64,000 nucleotides of DNA from Wolfiporia cocos. Its lineage: Eukaryota; Basidiomycota; Agaricomycetes; Polyporales; Phaeolaceae. Below are positions 12,309 through 23,230 of the stretch, one piece after another. Both the position numbers and the translations under genes were made by a program. Each line of letters opens with the position of its first letter. The stretch's first letter is position 1. The notes under the pieces are model-generated. The model was not told the DNA's origin and searched no databases. It saw only the letters and a program-made list of their open reading frames with translations. Location of the stretch: positions 1,364,001 through 1,428,000 of the forward strand of contig JACCLO010000001.1 in assembly GCA_029448655.1 (NCBI GenBank), given 5' to 3'.

Positions 12309-12767
12309 ACACAGGGGAATCAGCTAGAATGCGATGTGGATGTGGAGAATGGGCATAGGGTTGTTATACATGAAACAGGGCCTACGGTTGAGTGGAGGCC
12401 CCTAGAAATAACAAGTGCAGTGCAGCGGTTGAATGCTAAGTCCTCGTATACGATGAGGTGTCAATGAACGCCTAAATGTGCCTGGTAAAATCATAACAGA
12501 CTGTACACCTTCCTATAGGAGTACCAATTTGTTAGATCTCAGCACTATCTCCATGATATTATACATGGCATGCTCCCATAATAAATGGTCAGAACCATTC
12601 CGAGGTTCCCATTGTGTTGCTTCATGGCCATGCATTGCTGAAGTGCCCAAGACTTGGTGTTGCACCAGTAGCTGAAGTGCTGAAGAAGTGGTGTGGTGCT
12701 TCAGCCACTGTGGAGTTTCAAAAGGCCATGCAAACTGTGTGGGACATTAACCTCAAGTGCCATGGCT

Positions 12768-12857
12768 CCTCTTCCACTCAGAACCACTTCACATCCCATG
12801 GAACAATAGTCTTGTTGCAATGCTCACCCCAATTAAGCTTGTGATTGTTGGTCTGAA
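12768..12857 (+). pseudogene. VPS8: VPS8 fragment 4
   Basis: It continues ATGGCT into PLPLRTTSHP and, after a one-base frame change, NSLVAMLTPIKLVIVGL, a conserved Vps8 block. It is cut by an LTR at 12858 whose TSD (CTGAA) is part of the coding sequence. Confidence 0.8.
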
Positions 12858-12906
12858 TGTCACAGTTCATTTTGGCATTTATCCTCATCCCATCCATGAG
12901 CACCGC

Positions 12907-13480
12907 TGTCACGGTTTTTTACTGTGGCTCACCCTAGGTATCGTATCATTTACCCTCATCAGGGCTCGATCCTAGGCCTTGCCCCATCAGCAGGCACGTT
13001 AACCAGTCCGTCATTGTGTGTACCGCCAATATGTCACATGACCCAGCTAGATTAGATAGTAGATACAGACCTTAGCGCTTAGATAGCCCCGGCCCGGTGA
13101 CCCCTAGCGTTACTTTTATGATATATGCAGGTACTATGGTGATGAGCCTAGTACATATGTTTACAGTCACATGGCATGCCCTTATGGCGCACGGACATTT
13201 ACCTTAGGGCTGGTCTTAGTACCCCGCTGCACCGCATCACCATGTATATATGCAGTCCCTGTTCTAAGGCTTACCCTTAGAACAGTTATTCTAGACCTTG
13301 GGGCTTAGTCCCCTCAGGGATATCCTTCCTCGTCTGCTTGAGAGCACCAGCGTCGACTTACGTTGACAACCACCTCGACGACTCTACCTTATTGACTGCT
13401 AGTCTGGGCTTTCAGATACCCAACAGCAGTCTTAGAGTCTAGAGGGCTCCTTGTAGATGACGTTGAGTATTTCTGCGTCA
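12907..13480 (+). mobile_element. nested solo LTR, family D
   Basis: It starts TGTCACGGTTTTTTACTG and ends TATTTCTGCGTCA, with TATA-like CATGTATATA at 13241. Flanks ACCGC and GCTGC match at only 3 of 5 positions, so the TSD is decayed or the boundary slightly off. It interrupts the family-E LTR. Confidence 0.65.
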
Positions 13481-13626
13481 GCTGCTATGTGTGCGCGTGC
13501 CCCTCTGGCTGCAATCTTGCATCTTGTTCGTTCCCCTAGATACCACAGACCACCTGACCCAGTAGATGAGTGCTTGTCAGGTAGCGCGTGCATCAGGTAC
13601 TCACATGACAGGTCACCTTTTGTATC

Positions 13627-14228
13627 TGTCACGGTTTTTCTAGTCTTCTACTAATTTTCCCAGGTTTTTCCCTATTTTTTCCTGATTTATTACAGCTCTC
13701 TGCATTCGCTTTCACCATCACGTGACTGTAGCCATTATCTTATCTCGTAGATAACAGTATCCTTATCTTATCGGTAACACGGTAGCACAGTGTCTATGTA
13801 CACAGCGTCTCTCCTCTGGCACATGACTTGCTAGAACCTTCTATACGTTTCCATACATTTCTACGGACAGCTAGGCACCGCACACACCTAGACCAGATCA
13901 CCAGACCTGCTGAACGCTCAGTCAGCAGTATAGAGACTATCACAAGCTTACGGTTATGAACGTAGCCGTTTCACATGTTAGCTTTATCACAAGCTTCGGG
14001 TTCCACCATTACCGGTTGTAACCCTACACCCTAGCAGTGGCATTAGTCCTACTTACAGTATTAGGGGTCGTACCAGACATGTATATAAGCTTAGCTCTGA
14101 GGGCATTGTAGCCTCAGAATAGTTCTCTTCGACAACTAGCATTGTTACACTCCATACTCTGCTTGACATCTTTAACATCGTTTATACGCCAGCCCTTCAA
14201 CATATAGTATAAGTGAGTTTCTGCGTCA
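13627..14228 (+). mobile_element. nested solo LTR, family D, TSD GTATC
   Basis: It starts TGTCACGGTTTTTCTAG and ends AGTTTCTGCGTCA. GTATC is exact at 13622-13626 and 14229-14233. TATA-like CATGTATATAAG is at about 14078. It is inserted in the family-E LTR. Confidence 0.9.
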
Positions 14229-14604
14229 GTATCACATGTAGCATAACATCATGGTCACTCTCAGTAGTAGCGCACGGGCCTTTACTTTAGGGTATACCAG
14301 TTCCGCTGTCCCACATGTATATAAACAGCAGTGCATGGGGCTTACTCCCCATGCTTAAGATTCTCGGCAATGGGCTTATAGCCTCTCTTGTATTTCTGTC
14401 TGTGTGTGTGCCTCGCTTGCTGGGAATCCCTGCTAGGATCCCTTCATTACCTTGCCTGTCCAATGTCGGTGTATGCCAAGATGGCCTTTCCACCCGACTA
14501 TAGCCTCTGCGCTCACTGCTTGACAGGTCAGCTATGGCAAAGACCCTGGGAATCTCCCTGCTAGTTAGCAGGTCCCCACAGACGAGTACGTCTGTGTCAC
14601 TGAA

Positions 14605-14733
14605 ACTGTCACTGAAGCCATGGTATAGATGACACCATGAGGTTGAAAGCACAGGTGGAGCAAGATCTAAGTTCAAAGGCATGCTCACTTGGTTCCCTAG
14701 TATAATGCCACAAGAATCTCTGAACCAGGCAAG
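14605..14733 (+). pseudogene. VPS8: VPS8 fragment 5
   Basis: Joined to fragment 4 it reads VIVGLKLSLKPWYR, a stop, then KGMLTWFPSIMPQESLNQA. The Vps8 family has a Leu-x-Trp-Phe-Pro-Ser block at this place. It is interrupted at 14734 by an LTR that duplicated GCAAG. Confidence 0.75.
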
Positions 14734-15242
14734 TGTCACAGATTATTTTCTAAGCTCTGATCTGTACACAGGTATATTCCCTCATCGTCGCCTTCGCGTC
14801 TTTGTGCGTGGCAATAGTTAACGTCATGTGTTACCCAGTTTAGCGCCTTGGGTGGACGCCGCCACTGCTCACATGACTTGGACAGTCACTGGTCACATTA
14901 GTTACATGTAGCGTCACTTGTACGGTTACCCGGCTGTGCACGGACTCGTAGTTTAGGGCAAGACTAGATATTTGACACGTTGTGATTGCATGTATATAAT
15001 ACGTCGACTGAGGTCTTACAACCTCAGTCTTAGGATTCTCAACAACTGGGCTTAGGCCCCTTTCTACTCGCTCTGCTTCTGTGTGACTCTGGCTGGTTTC
15101 CAGGGTACTGGGGGATTGCCTGTCGACATGAGTAAGACCCTCTGGCTCTGGCAAGTACGCTACATCCAAGGTCGTTACATCATACATTGTAGGTTTCCCT
15201 GGCTGGGGCCAGTCGCACAGACTCTGTGAGTAGTCTGTGTCA
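14734..15242 (+). mobile_element. solo LTR, TSD GCAAG
   Basis: It starts TGTCACAGATTATTTTC and ends GAGTAGTCTGTGTCA; GCAAG is exact at 14729-14733 and 15243-15247. TATA-like CATGTATATAATA is at about 14989. Excision restores the VPS8 frame across the site. Confidence 0.9.
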
Positions 15243-15247
15243 GCAAG

Positions 15248-15476
15248 GCCCACCAATGAAACTGCTAAGCCAGGGTCGACCATCCCAATGCTGGTGTACT
15301 CCTGGGGCAACTCACTTTTCCTCATATGGGTATCTGAGACAAAATTCATGCAGCCAACATGCAATGTGTGAACAGGCAAGGTCATGAATGTCGAAACTGG
15401 CCAGGTCATATTTGAGGAAGTGGGGTAATGGACGGTGAGTGGTGATATCCTGGTGCTGCAATGGCTGAATGTCAAT
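15248..15476 (+). pseudogene. VPS8: VPS8 fragment 6 with intron donor
   Basis: It encodes PMLVYSWGNSLFLIWVSETK, then TGKVMNVETGQVIFEEVG and LVLQWLNVN, with stops at two expected Arg or Trp positions. A GT donor follows at 15477. The matching acceptor is GAGTAG at 18009, so the family-F LTR landed inside a VPS8 intron. Confidence 0.78.
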
Positions 15477-15869
15477 GTGGGTTCATCCGCCTCAGTTGTA
15501 TGTGTGTACTACCCATTCTGATGCTCATTGACACAAACTTGACGTGGCATACCTCTATCCTATATCCTACCCCTAAAGCCTCTAACAGACTATAAGGTGC
15601 AACGCCGAGGGTGGAACGACTCAGTGAGGTGGAGCTAAGGCAGCAGCCAGTGGTGATCAAGAAAGGAGGGCTATCGCCCATACATCAAGAAGATCAAGTC
15701 TGAGGTGTAACCCTCAGACTGGTGTAGTATATATACATGTAGAGACGGCGTAACTACTGAGTCGCGGCCCACCCTAAAGGGGGCCGTGCATGACTACGCG
15801 ATCATCACACCATAAGGTGTCATCTACAACTACATCATCTGGACGGACCGCAGGGCCGACCGGCCTGCT

Positions 15870-16429
15870 TGTCACGGTTTCCTCATTTCTTTTATTTTCA
15901 TTATTTCTCTCTCTTACGCGCTCACTCCGACCAACTGTAGATTAGATTAGATTACTCGGCGCTGGGGTAGCACCTACGTTACTTGCGATCACGGTCACAG
16001 ATGTTACGTGCTACGGTAGATACGTTGTGCACAGACCTCGCCTTAGGGCAGGTCTAGCTAGATGGACGCTGCCTGACGCATGTATATATACTACGACGAG
16101 ATGGGGCTTACACCTCATCTCTACGATTCTCGACTCTGGGCTTAGGCCCCTCTCTTCATCTTGAGACTGTGTGTGATGGCCTTTCCTTCGGGTCGGTTGG
16201 GCCCTCTGCTGTACAGGTGCGTAGCCCTCTGGCTCTGACCTTGAGGTAGACCGTCATTAGTTGCTAGCACGTACACTGCCGATGAGCCCGTTCCTAACAA
16301 GGACAGCATGGTGGGGTATGATGTTGCCGGCGCGGCAATGCCTTGGTCACTCCAAGGCTTTCGCATACAGCGTATAGGGGATTTCCCCAGCTAGGGCCAG
16401 TCCTGCAGACTCTTGGTGAGTCTGTGTCA
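15870..16429 (+). mobile_element. nested solo LTR, TSD CTGCT
   Basis: It starts TGTCACGGTTTCCTC and ends GTGAGTCTGTGTCA. CTGCT is exact at 15865-15869 and 16430-16434. TATA-like CATGTATATATAC is at about 16079. It is inserted in the family-F LTR. Confidence 0.9.
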
Positions 16430-16541
16430 CTGCTAACCTAGCTACAATGTGGTCTATCTACTAGTCACGTGATCCCATATGCTGAGGTCGTTGGTTCCTC
16501 ATTAGCCGCCCCTCAGTTATCTTATCAAGGCACCTGACCCC

Positions 16542-17103
16542 TGTCACAAATTATTCCACTAATAGTTTGTACTCCCTCGCTATAGGACGCACGCGCGGTG
16601 CTAGGCGTACGCCGCGTCTCTGCGCTGTAGCCACCTCCGGCGTCTCCCAGTTATTGCAGGTCACCTGGTCGTATGGTTAGCGCTGTAGGGTAGCGCGCGC
16701 CTCAGGTACCGTCACTAATGGTCACATTGTTACATGTCTCGTTACCTAGCACATGACCCAGTAGATAGCGGTGCACAGACCACATCTTTAGGGCTGGCTC
16801 AGTAGTAGATACAAGCATGTATATAATACGACGAGATGTGGGCTTACACCCCATCTCTCAGATTCTCGACAATGGTGTATAACCCTTTCTCGCTTAACGC
16901 TGTGTGATCTCCTGGCCCGGGGCCCGTATCTCTCCTACCTTGTCTGTGAGGTTATCAGCTATGTCGGCGTACACTAGGAATGCGGGGATGCCCCATCCAT
17001 GTAGCCTCTGCGCTCACCTCTGGTTGGTGCCTTATGGCCTCGATTGTAGGCCTGTATGGATCCCCCTGAGCCCAGGGGTCGCACAGACAGTGAGTCTGTG
17101 TCA
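16542..17103 (+). mobile_element. nested solo LTR, TSD ACCCC
   Basis: It starts TGTCACAAATTATTCC and ends CAGTGAGTCTGTGTCA. ACCCC is exact at 16537-16541 and 17104-17108. TATA-like CATGTATATAATA is at about 16816. Confidence 0.9.
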
Positions 17104-17286
17104 ACCCCAGTAGATAGTCGTGTGCTAGGGCCGTGCGCTCCCCTTCATACTCACATGACTAATGTTCATAGCTGGTCACAGTTGTTACATGCGGTGCGTC
17201 ACTTGTACGGTACATCCCTTAGTTACGGCGCACAGGCCTTTACTTTAGGGTAGACACTAGATACTTGATGCGTTCATACCCATGTA

Positions 17287-17570
17287 TCTAAGTACTAAAG
17301 GGCCGTGGATTGCGTGGGAACTGCCATGTGCTTTTCCACGTGTGCCACGTGCTGTCCGTCGTCCCATAGGGCTCGCGCCACCGACCCGGGAAGTTGGCCA
17401 GTGGATTCCCACGCCCAGCGCCTGCAAGGCGGGCATGCCGGTTGCAAAGGTGTTACAAGCGAAGCGACGACGAGGCCGAGCGTCAGCGAGGTGGAGGAGT
17501 GGCTGAGCGGGCAGAGATAAACAACTCCTAAAGTACAAAATTGTGGCGAAGCCACAGGTAATTAAGCTAG
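17287..17570 (+). mobile_element. non-autonomous Helitron (284 bp) in the TATA region of an LTR
   Basis: It begins TCTAAGTAC and ends with the hairpin GTGGCGAAGCCAC followed by AGGTAATTAAGCTAG, the classical Helitron 3' end (hairpin, then CTRR). It lies between A (17286) and T (17571), the Helitron target rule, with no TSD. Removing it restores CATGTATATATACTAC, the TATA-like box seen in the related LTR at about 16079. It is related to the array at 56775-59180. Confidence 0.88.
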
Positions 17571-18009
17571 TATATACTACAGCGATGAGGACTTACATCC
17601 TCATCTTTAGGATTTTAGGCAATGGGCTGCAAAGCCTCTTCTCTGCTTGCTTGGCTGTGTGTTCTGGTCTGCCACTCTCTCTGAGTGCTGGGGCCCCTTT
17701 ACTACATGAGCATAGGCCTCTGGCTCTGCCTTCCGTGGACAGCCCACTACTGCCTCCATAAGATGTGACCTCTGTGAGTCACCCCTGTATAGGGAATGCG
17801 CTCATGGATTGGAGTCTCTGGCATGCACGGCGCATGCAAGTCTGTGACCGGTATGTCCAAGCCTCTTGCGTAGTATGTATGGGGATATTCCCTGGCTAGG
17901 GCCAGTCGCACAACCTGGTGAGTGGGTTGTGTCAAGAGGGCGGTTTCTACCACTGGTCACGAGATCTGGGCAGCGGCCCAAAATCTGTGACACTCATGCT
18001 CATGAGTAG

Positions 18010-18287
18010 CAAGTCGTTGTTCTTACTACAAAGGCACTGGAGGTGTGTGATATCTAGTCAGCAAGGCTCACAGGGCATGTCCCATGCAATGCTTAGCAGT
18101 TGGTGTCTCCAGTGCTCAGTCACATAACAATGGCACCATGTCATATCCTGATACTGTGACAGAGGTGGTGCACAGCTTCTGTGTGTACAAGGGCAAGATA
18201 TTCATGCTTGTGAGTGTTTTTCATTTCTTCTGGTGGCATCACTGATAGAAGGGCCACCAGTGCCAGCAAGAGCTTCAAGCTGGCACT
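18010..18287 (+). pseudogene. VPS8: VPS8 fragment 7
   Basis: After the intron acceptor it reads QVVVLTTKALEVCDI, then in other frames SYPDTVTEVVHSFCVYKGKI. A second intron (GTGAGT near 18210, TGATAG near 18248) leads to QELQAGT. It is cut by the hAT MITE after GGCACT. Confidence 0.8.
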
Positions 18288-18870
18288 TAGTGATGTGCAA
18301 AGCCCAGCTCAAAGCTGTGAGCTGGGCCTGATCAAGCTGAGTTGAGCCGAGCCAAGCCGAGCCTTCAGGGCGGCTCAGGATGGCTCAGGGCCTGGCTTGG
18401 ATTGTGAGCCAGCCATGGCCAAGCCCTGAGCCAGCAGCTTTAGGTGCACAACTGTAACTTCACTGTAATGACTCTCAACAACCATAACAATGACTTATGA
18501 TCTGCTAATGTAGTGCGAAACTTTGTAACTACTGTACATGTTATGATCAGGGTTGCGATCAGAGTTGTGATTGAGACCTGAGTTTTCTGTCAATGTCATA
18601 GCAAGCTATAAAGACACTTGTAGATCAGAATCACAATGATAATGGACATATATGCACTGTGAATACATTGTGCTGCCATTTTGTACTGTATAAACTAATA
18701 ATTCTGAGGTTGTTCCTGACTGCCCATAAGCTCCGGCCTGAGCCTGAGCCAGGCCCAAGCCAGCCTGAGCTGTCAAGGAGGGCCTGGCTTGACATTTTGC
18801 TGATCCCAAGCCCTTCAAAGCTGTGCCCAAGCCCCGGGCTTTGAGCCAAGCTGGGCTTTGCACATCACTA
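18288..18870. mobile_element. hAT-type MITE, second family member
   Basis: It starts TAGTGATGTGCAAAGCCCAG and ends with the inverted counterpart CTGGGCTTTGCACATCACTA. The 8-bp flanks CTGGCACT (18280-18287) and TTGGCACT (18871-18878) differ at one base. The interior is full of GAGCC/GGCTC words. It is the same family as 1370-2000. Confidence 0.85.
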
Positions 18871-18878
18871 TTGGCACT

Positions 18879-18944
18879 TTGCTGACTTGGGCTGATCGTA
18901 TACTCTCTTACATCGAAAATGGCAACTTCCTCAGTGCAAGCAAG
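18879..18944 (+). pseudogene. VPS8: VPS8 fragment 8
   Basis: Joined across the MITE it reads GTLLTWADRILSYIENGNFL followed by SAS, one of the best-conserved Vps8 stretches. It is cut at 18945 by an LTR that duplicated GCAAG. Confidence 0.85.
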
Positions 18945-19566
18945 TGTCACGGTTTTCCCTGTGACATCAGCAGGTAGTTATTTTCACCTTCTCATAGGCT
19001 CGAACTCCCGCCCCCTTTCCCCTGAGACTGCACTTGTACTACTCCGTCACTAACTGGTGTAGCCTACTGGTCACGTGACCCCTTAGATTAGATAGTGAGT
19101 TATCTTTCCTACTTAGCACTTCCCTTATGGCATGGGACTTAGCGTCTAGTACTGCGGCATCTGCCTTACTGCACGTGCTGCATCATATGACATATATGCT
19201 GTACCTATGGTGATGAGCCTAGGTCATTCTCTCTACAGGTGACTTGCGCCTTACAGCGCACGGACCTCGTCTTTAGGGTAGTTACTTAGTGGTACCCGGG
19301 GTCCAGTCATCATGTATATATGCATCTCAACATTCAGGGCTTTCCCCTAGAACATTTATTCTCGACTTTGGGCTCCGGCCCCTTATGCTCTATTCTACGC
19401 ATGCTAGTCTGCTGGCAACCTTCTGAGTACCTTGTAGTACTCCTCGTCGTCTTTGACCCTGGGTTCTTTCTACAGACCTGAAGCCCCTTCAATGCTTTAG
19501 GCATTCGCTTCTAGGTCTTGACCTTGGGTCTTCCAGATTGGATGCTAGATGTGAGTATCTGCATCA
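18945..19566 (+). mobile_element. solo LTR, family D, TSD GCAAG
   Basis: It starts TGTCACGGTTTTCCCTG and ends GAGTATCTGCATCA. GCAAG is exact at 18940-18944 and 19567-19571. TATA-like CATGTATATA is at 19311. It is inserted in VPS8. Confidence 0.88.
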
Positions 19567-19733
19567 GCAAGCTGTTACAGGTCATATAGCTGTTCTCCAT
19601 ATACTCGAATTGCAAGTATAGATCTTCTGCACGTTATTGTCCTAATAACTGCAAGGCAAATAGTACCTTGTTGTACTAAGCCTTCATATACTTGAATCAC
19701 AAGTATAGATCTTCTGCACATTACTGCTCCTTG

Positions 19734-20646
19734 TGTCACAGATTATACAAGGGTATAGATCACAGATGTTACGGAGCAATGACTAGGGAATATTACCGGT
19801 ATAACCTGAACAAGGCTACCCATAGATGCTTAGCATGGGAATATGGACTGCAGATATAGCCGGACCCTTGATAACAGCCAAGCTGTTATCGTAGCCCTTT
19901 TGGGGGAGTGGTCTAATACACCACTCATGAGCGCGTTGCATTGGGTCTGCGGCACGTCTTGTGATATAATAACAGCTTACCCGGTTGCCGGTTCGAACCT
20001 GGGTGGTGGCAAACATTAATTGGGTTCAATTAATATGTCACATGCCTGGGGCGCTTCTGAACCACTGGCAGCTGAGGGAAAAGTACCCACTATGTGACCC
20101 CCATGTATCATGGGGCCCCGCTTGATTCGGGGATAAGATTGGTCAAAAGTTGCATGGTAAAAACTACTATTAAATAGCCTTAACCCACACCCAAAATCCA
20201 GGGTGTAAGTCGGGCCTTCAAGAGGTTGGCACACATGTCACGAAATAATGCAAGGGGAGACGGACTCCCTACCACTGAGCCGGGGCAGTGGGTAAAATAT
20301 AAATAACCGTGTGACAAAAGCATAGTAGAAGTGATACTTAGTACTGGGGGCAGCCTAATGCAGTCCTAATTATCTCCTTAAGTCGGGACGACTTAACCTT
20401 GAAGCGGGGGTAATGTCACAGATTATACAAGGGTATAGATCACAGATGTTACGGAGCAATGACTAGGGAATATTACCGGTATAACCTGAACAAGGCTACC
20501 CATAGATGCTTAGCATGGGAATATGGACTGCAGATATAGCTGGACCCTTGATAACAGTCAAGCTGTTATCGTAGCCCTTTTGTGGGAGTGGTCTAATACA
20601 CCACTCATGAGCGCGTTGCATTGTGTCCGTGGCACGTCTTGTGATA
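19734..20646. mobile_element. TRIM-like mini LTR retrotransposon, TSD CCTTG
   Basis: Two direct LTR copies of 233 bp (19734-19966 and 20414-20646), differing at only a few positions, flank a 447-bp interior. CCTTG is exact at 19729-19733 and 20647-20651. The interior ends with a purine tract (GAAGCGGGGGTAA) just before the right LTR. It has no protein frame beyond about 70 codons. This size and layout are those of a terminal-repeat retrotransposon in miniature. A tRNA B-box-like GGTTCGAACC lies near 19990. It explains the family-A solo LTRs at 5067 and 33439. Confidence 0.85.
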
Positions 20647-21397
20647 CCTTGTAACTGCAAGGCAAATAATACCTAGGTGTATTAAGCCTTTGGTCCCTAA
20701 GTCAAAGACTTCTTGTAGGGTCAGATATTCAATGTGCATTAGAGAATATATTGGTGGTTCCAGCAAGCATCCGGAGAATACTTGCCTAAGCCCGAGAAGT
20801 AATTGTGTACTTCAAGGGCTTAGTTGTTCAGGGCTCAAGAGAAATATATGGAGCTTGGTTTCCCAAGTTTGAGAGCAAGTATAAGACTTCTTGTTTGTAC
20901 AACAAGGTCGAGCTGAAGAGCCTCAACTTAGTTACATGAGTTTATATACTTGTCACAGATTGTGGCATATCCAGGTTTTTCTGCCATATTCCAGCAATTA
21001 CCACAGGGTTACAAGCATCTAACCAATGCTAATACAACACTTACCACCACGGATAATACACCTAACGGTTATAATCCAACGCACAAGTCCTAAGCCAGCG
21101 CATATGTGCTACTAAGGCATCCTGACTCAGCGTAACACACTAGTCATCCAACCTGACAATTGCACAAGTCCGATTGCACATCGTCACCAACATACATCAT
21201 CGGCACATCAGCATGGTAGCTGCAGCAACCATCAGTACTTCTGATTAGAAGAACGCCTCGTGCATCACGATCAGACGAATGTCCGGCTAAGATCCCATTC
21301 GGTATCTAAGCCTATTGGCTGGTCTCATGACCTACCACATGGTACTCAGTGAATACCAAGTCCCAGGCTTCTGCCATCACAGCAACAGCCAACACAG

Positions 21398-21872
21398 TGT
21401 CACAGATTATAGTGTTGTAGGGTCCTCAACACCAGCAGGGGTCGAACATATGGACTCTAGGGACATAACAGTCACGTGATAGCATCTGACAGGCAGCTAG
21501 AGTAGCACAGCAGTTATAGCATGTACCTATAGCGCCTATCGGTCATATGACATCTAGCGTAGTTACCAGCACATGACTGGTAGTATAGCCACTGCGCACG
21601 GGCCTTGCCCTTAGGGCAGGTCTATAGTATATAGCGTAGGGGACCCAGCATGTATATAAGCTACATCGAACTGAGGCTTACTCCTCAGTTCGTAGATTCT
21701 TGTCTTAGAGCCTCACCTCTACTTTATGATCTATGCCTATGCTTATATGCGTACTACTCTGTGTGCCCGCCTCTACTAGTTGGCGACTCATCCTCAACAT
21801 TGACTTATGCCTTATAGGCTGTATCTAGAGGTTATAGGGTCTATGGGTATGCTGGCAAGTCATATTGTGACA
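21398..21872 (+). mobile_element. nested solo LTR
   Basis: It starts TGTCACAGATTATAGTG and ends CATATTGTGACA. Flanks are CACAG and CACGG (4 of 5). TATA-like CATGTATATAAG is at about 21650. It is inserted in the family-C LTR. Confidence 0.78.
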
Positions 21873-21983
21873 CACGGTTCCCATCTTTGATGGAACCATA
21901 GGAATATCTGGCACTAGCAGATCTCCGGTGCTGCAGCTCATGCCTCATGCACACCACATGGAATCCTGCCCAATGGCAGATTC

Positions 21984-23053
21984 TGACACAGTCTTTCTGT
22001 GGGACTCACCACCTATCCTATATGGTGAGGAAGAGCGATAAGAACAAGACAAGCGCAGGTGGTGAAAGGTATTCTGGTGCTAGCCGAGAATAATAGATCT
22101 GAAGTATAGGCATAGAACGCCCTAGACTTATATACATGTTGGGCCCTAGTGGCTTACTACTGTATAGATCCTTATTCTAAGAAGGTAACGTGGCTTGATG
22201 CCAACGGTTACCGTGAAACCTAACTACACTACCATGTGATCCCTATGGATTATGTAAATAAGAGAAAGGCGTGATTGGATACACGGGCTAAGGTTGGGCC
22301 GGTATCTGGGTATAGTCATAAGGCCAAAGCCTGTGATTCGTGAGGTGGTATCACCATTGGATGGTCGGATACCGGGAGGTAGCAATGCACATGCATTGCT
22401 ACATTGCTGTGGGCCAAAGGCCACGTGGCGTGGTTCTTGGACAAGCCATCTAGAACCAGGGGTGTGATAGTACTGGTTGGTAATAGCACGGTGTATCTGC
22501 CATTGGCAGGATACACGTGTGATGCATGAGGCAGGAAGCCGCAGCACTGGGAATGGCAAAGTGCCGGATTCCCAAAGTTCTCTATAGAACCAGAAAGAGG
22601 ATATCGCCGTGATGGCAGATGTCTGGATTGTAGTAGCTGCCGGTTACCATGAGGTAATGGCGTGTACTGATTGACAAGTTGTGAGACTAGCCAATAGCCT
22701 TGAATGCCACGAGGCATTCTGGCAGGTGCTTCTATCATTACTGATACACGAGGCCGGCATCTATCAGAAGGTCTGATGTGTGATGTGCTGTTGGTATGCT
22801 GGATGACATAGGCGATGACAATGGGCATTGCTTGGATCTGGCCACAGTTGTCATAAGGGATGACTAGCGTGTTACCACTGTGTCATAAGGCCTTAGTAGT
22901 GCGTCCGTGCGACTATTAGGACTTGATATGAATTAGGACTGGATAGGTCCACATTTGGGTTGGCAAGTATGGATAAGCTGGTTAGGCATGTATAAACCCA
23001 GGATAATTGCTAGAAATGGCGGAAAAATGCCTAAAACGTCACGATCTGTGACA
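21984..23053 (-). mobile_element. nested inverted solo LTR, family C, TSD GATTC
   Basis: On the plus strand it starts TGACACAGTCTTTCTG and ends GATCTGTGACA. GATTC is exact at 21979-21983 and 23054-23058. This family-C copy sits, inverted, inside another family-C LTR. Confidence 0.88.
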
Positions 23054-23230
23054 GATTCCCCTCGCTATTGGCCTTTCGGTCATAGCAATCCCCAGTCCTA
23101 AGGCCTAGCCTAAGAACCACACCATGAGGCTTCCAGCCAATGGCATCAATGGCTCATGCTTCTCGCTGAGTCACTTGGTATCTGACTATCCAATAGTGAT
23201 ACCACCTCTGCAACTGGCCTTTGGCCCTTG

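Larger units (their letters stand above)
6882..12498 (-). mobile_element. degraded Ty3/gypsy element, minus strand, TSD GACTG, with nested insertions
   Basis: The outer ends are TGTTACAG (6882) and CATAACA (12498), flanked by GACTG at 6877-6881 and 12499-12503. The 3' LTR is 6882-7414, next to a polypurine tract on the minus strand. The 5' LTR remnant is 11039-12498 and is interrupted by another LTR. The body keeps only the integrase end, chromodomain and a downstream ORF region. Gag, protease and RT are missing, replaced by composite LTR material at 9963-11038. It is nested in the MULE-type element. Confidence 0.8.
5605..12758. mobile_element. Mutator-like (MULE-type) TIR element, 9-bp TSD, with nested insertions
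   Basis: The termini are long inverted repeats. The left end starts ACTTGAGGTTAATGTCCCAC and runs to about 5670. The right end (12698-12758) is its reverse complement with few changes. The flanks share an exact 9-bp duplication, GCCATGGCT, and long TIRs with 9-bp TSDs are the Mutator pattern. Without the nested gypsy element (6882-12498) and the nested small TIR element (6109-6795), only about 0.84 kb remains, so it is non-autonomous. It interrupts VPS8 between TILAMA and PLPL. Confidence 0.8.
12858..14599 (+). mobile_element. solo LTR, family E, TSD CTGAA, with two nested LTRs
   Basis: It starts TGTCACAGTTCATTTTGGC and ends GTACGTCTGTGTCA; CTGAA is repeated at 12853-12857 and 14600-14604. 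TATA-like CATGTATATAAA lies at 14314. It is similar to 23231-23804. Two other LTRs (12907-13480 and 13627-14228) are inserted inside it. Confidence 0.82.
16498..17934 (+). mobile_element. family-E LTR fragment, 5' end missing
   Basis: The sequence from about 16498 matches the interior of the family-E LTR at 23340-23804 and ends GTGGGTTGTGTCA at 17934, where family-F sequence resumes. The expected TGTCAC start is absent, so its left end and a few host bases were deleted. It holds a nested LTR and a Helitron. Confidence 0.65.
15529..17992 (-). mobile_element. inverted solo LTR, family F, TSD CTCAT, with nested elements
   Basis: On the plus strand it starts TGACACAAACTTGACGTGG and ends AAATCTGTGACA; CTCAT is exact at 15524-15528 and 17993-17997. 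The minus-strand TATA-like signal is near 15729-15740. It contains LTRs at 15870-16429, about 16498-17934 and 16542-17103, plus a Helitron at 17287-17570. Clean copies are at 28739-29212 and 36508-36977. Confidence 0.85.

Noticed and set aside
14287..14739. 150-codon minus-strand ORF
   Set aside because: It lies across LTR sequence and a VPS8 fragment; no domain and no conservation signal.
22224..22828. Minus-strand ORFs of 111 and 170 codons
   Set aside because: They fall inside the long family-C LTR, which has similar accidental frames in its other copies.
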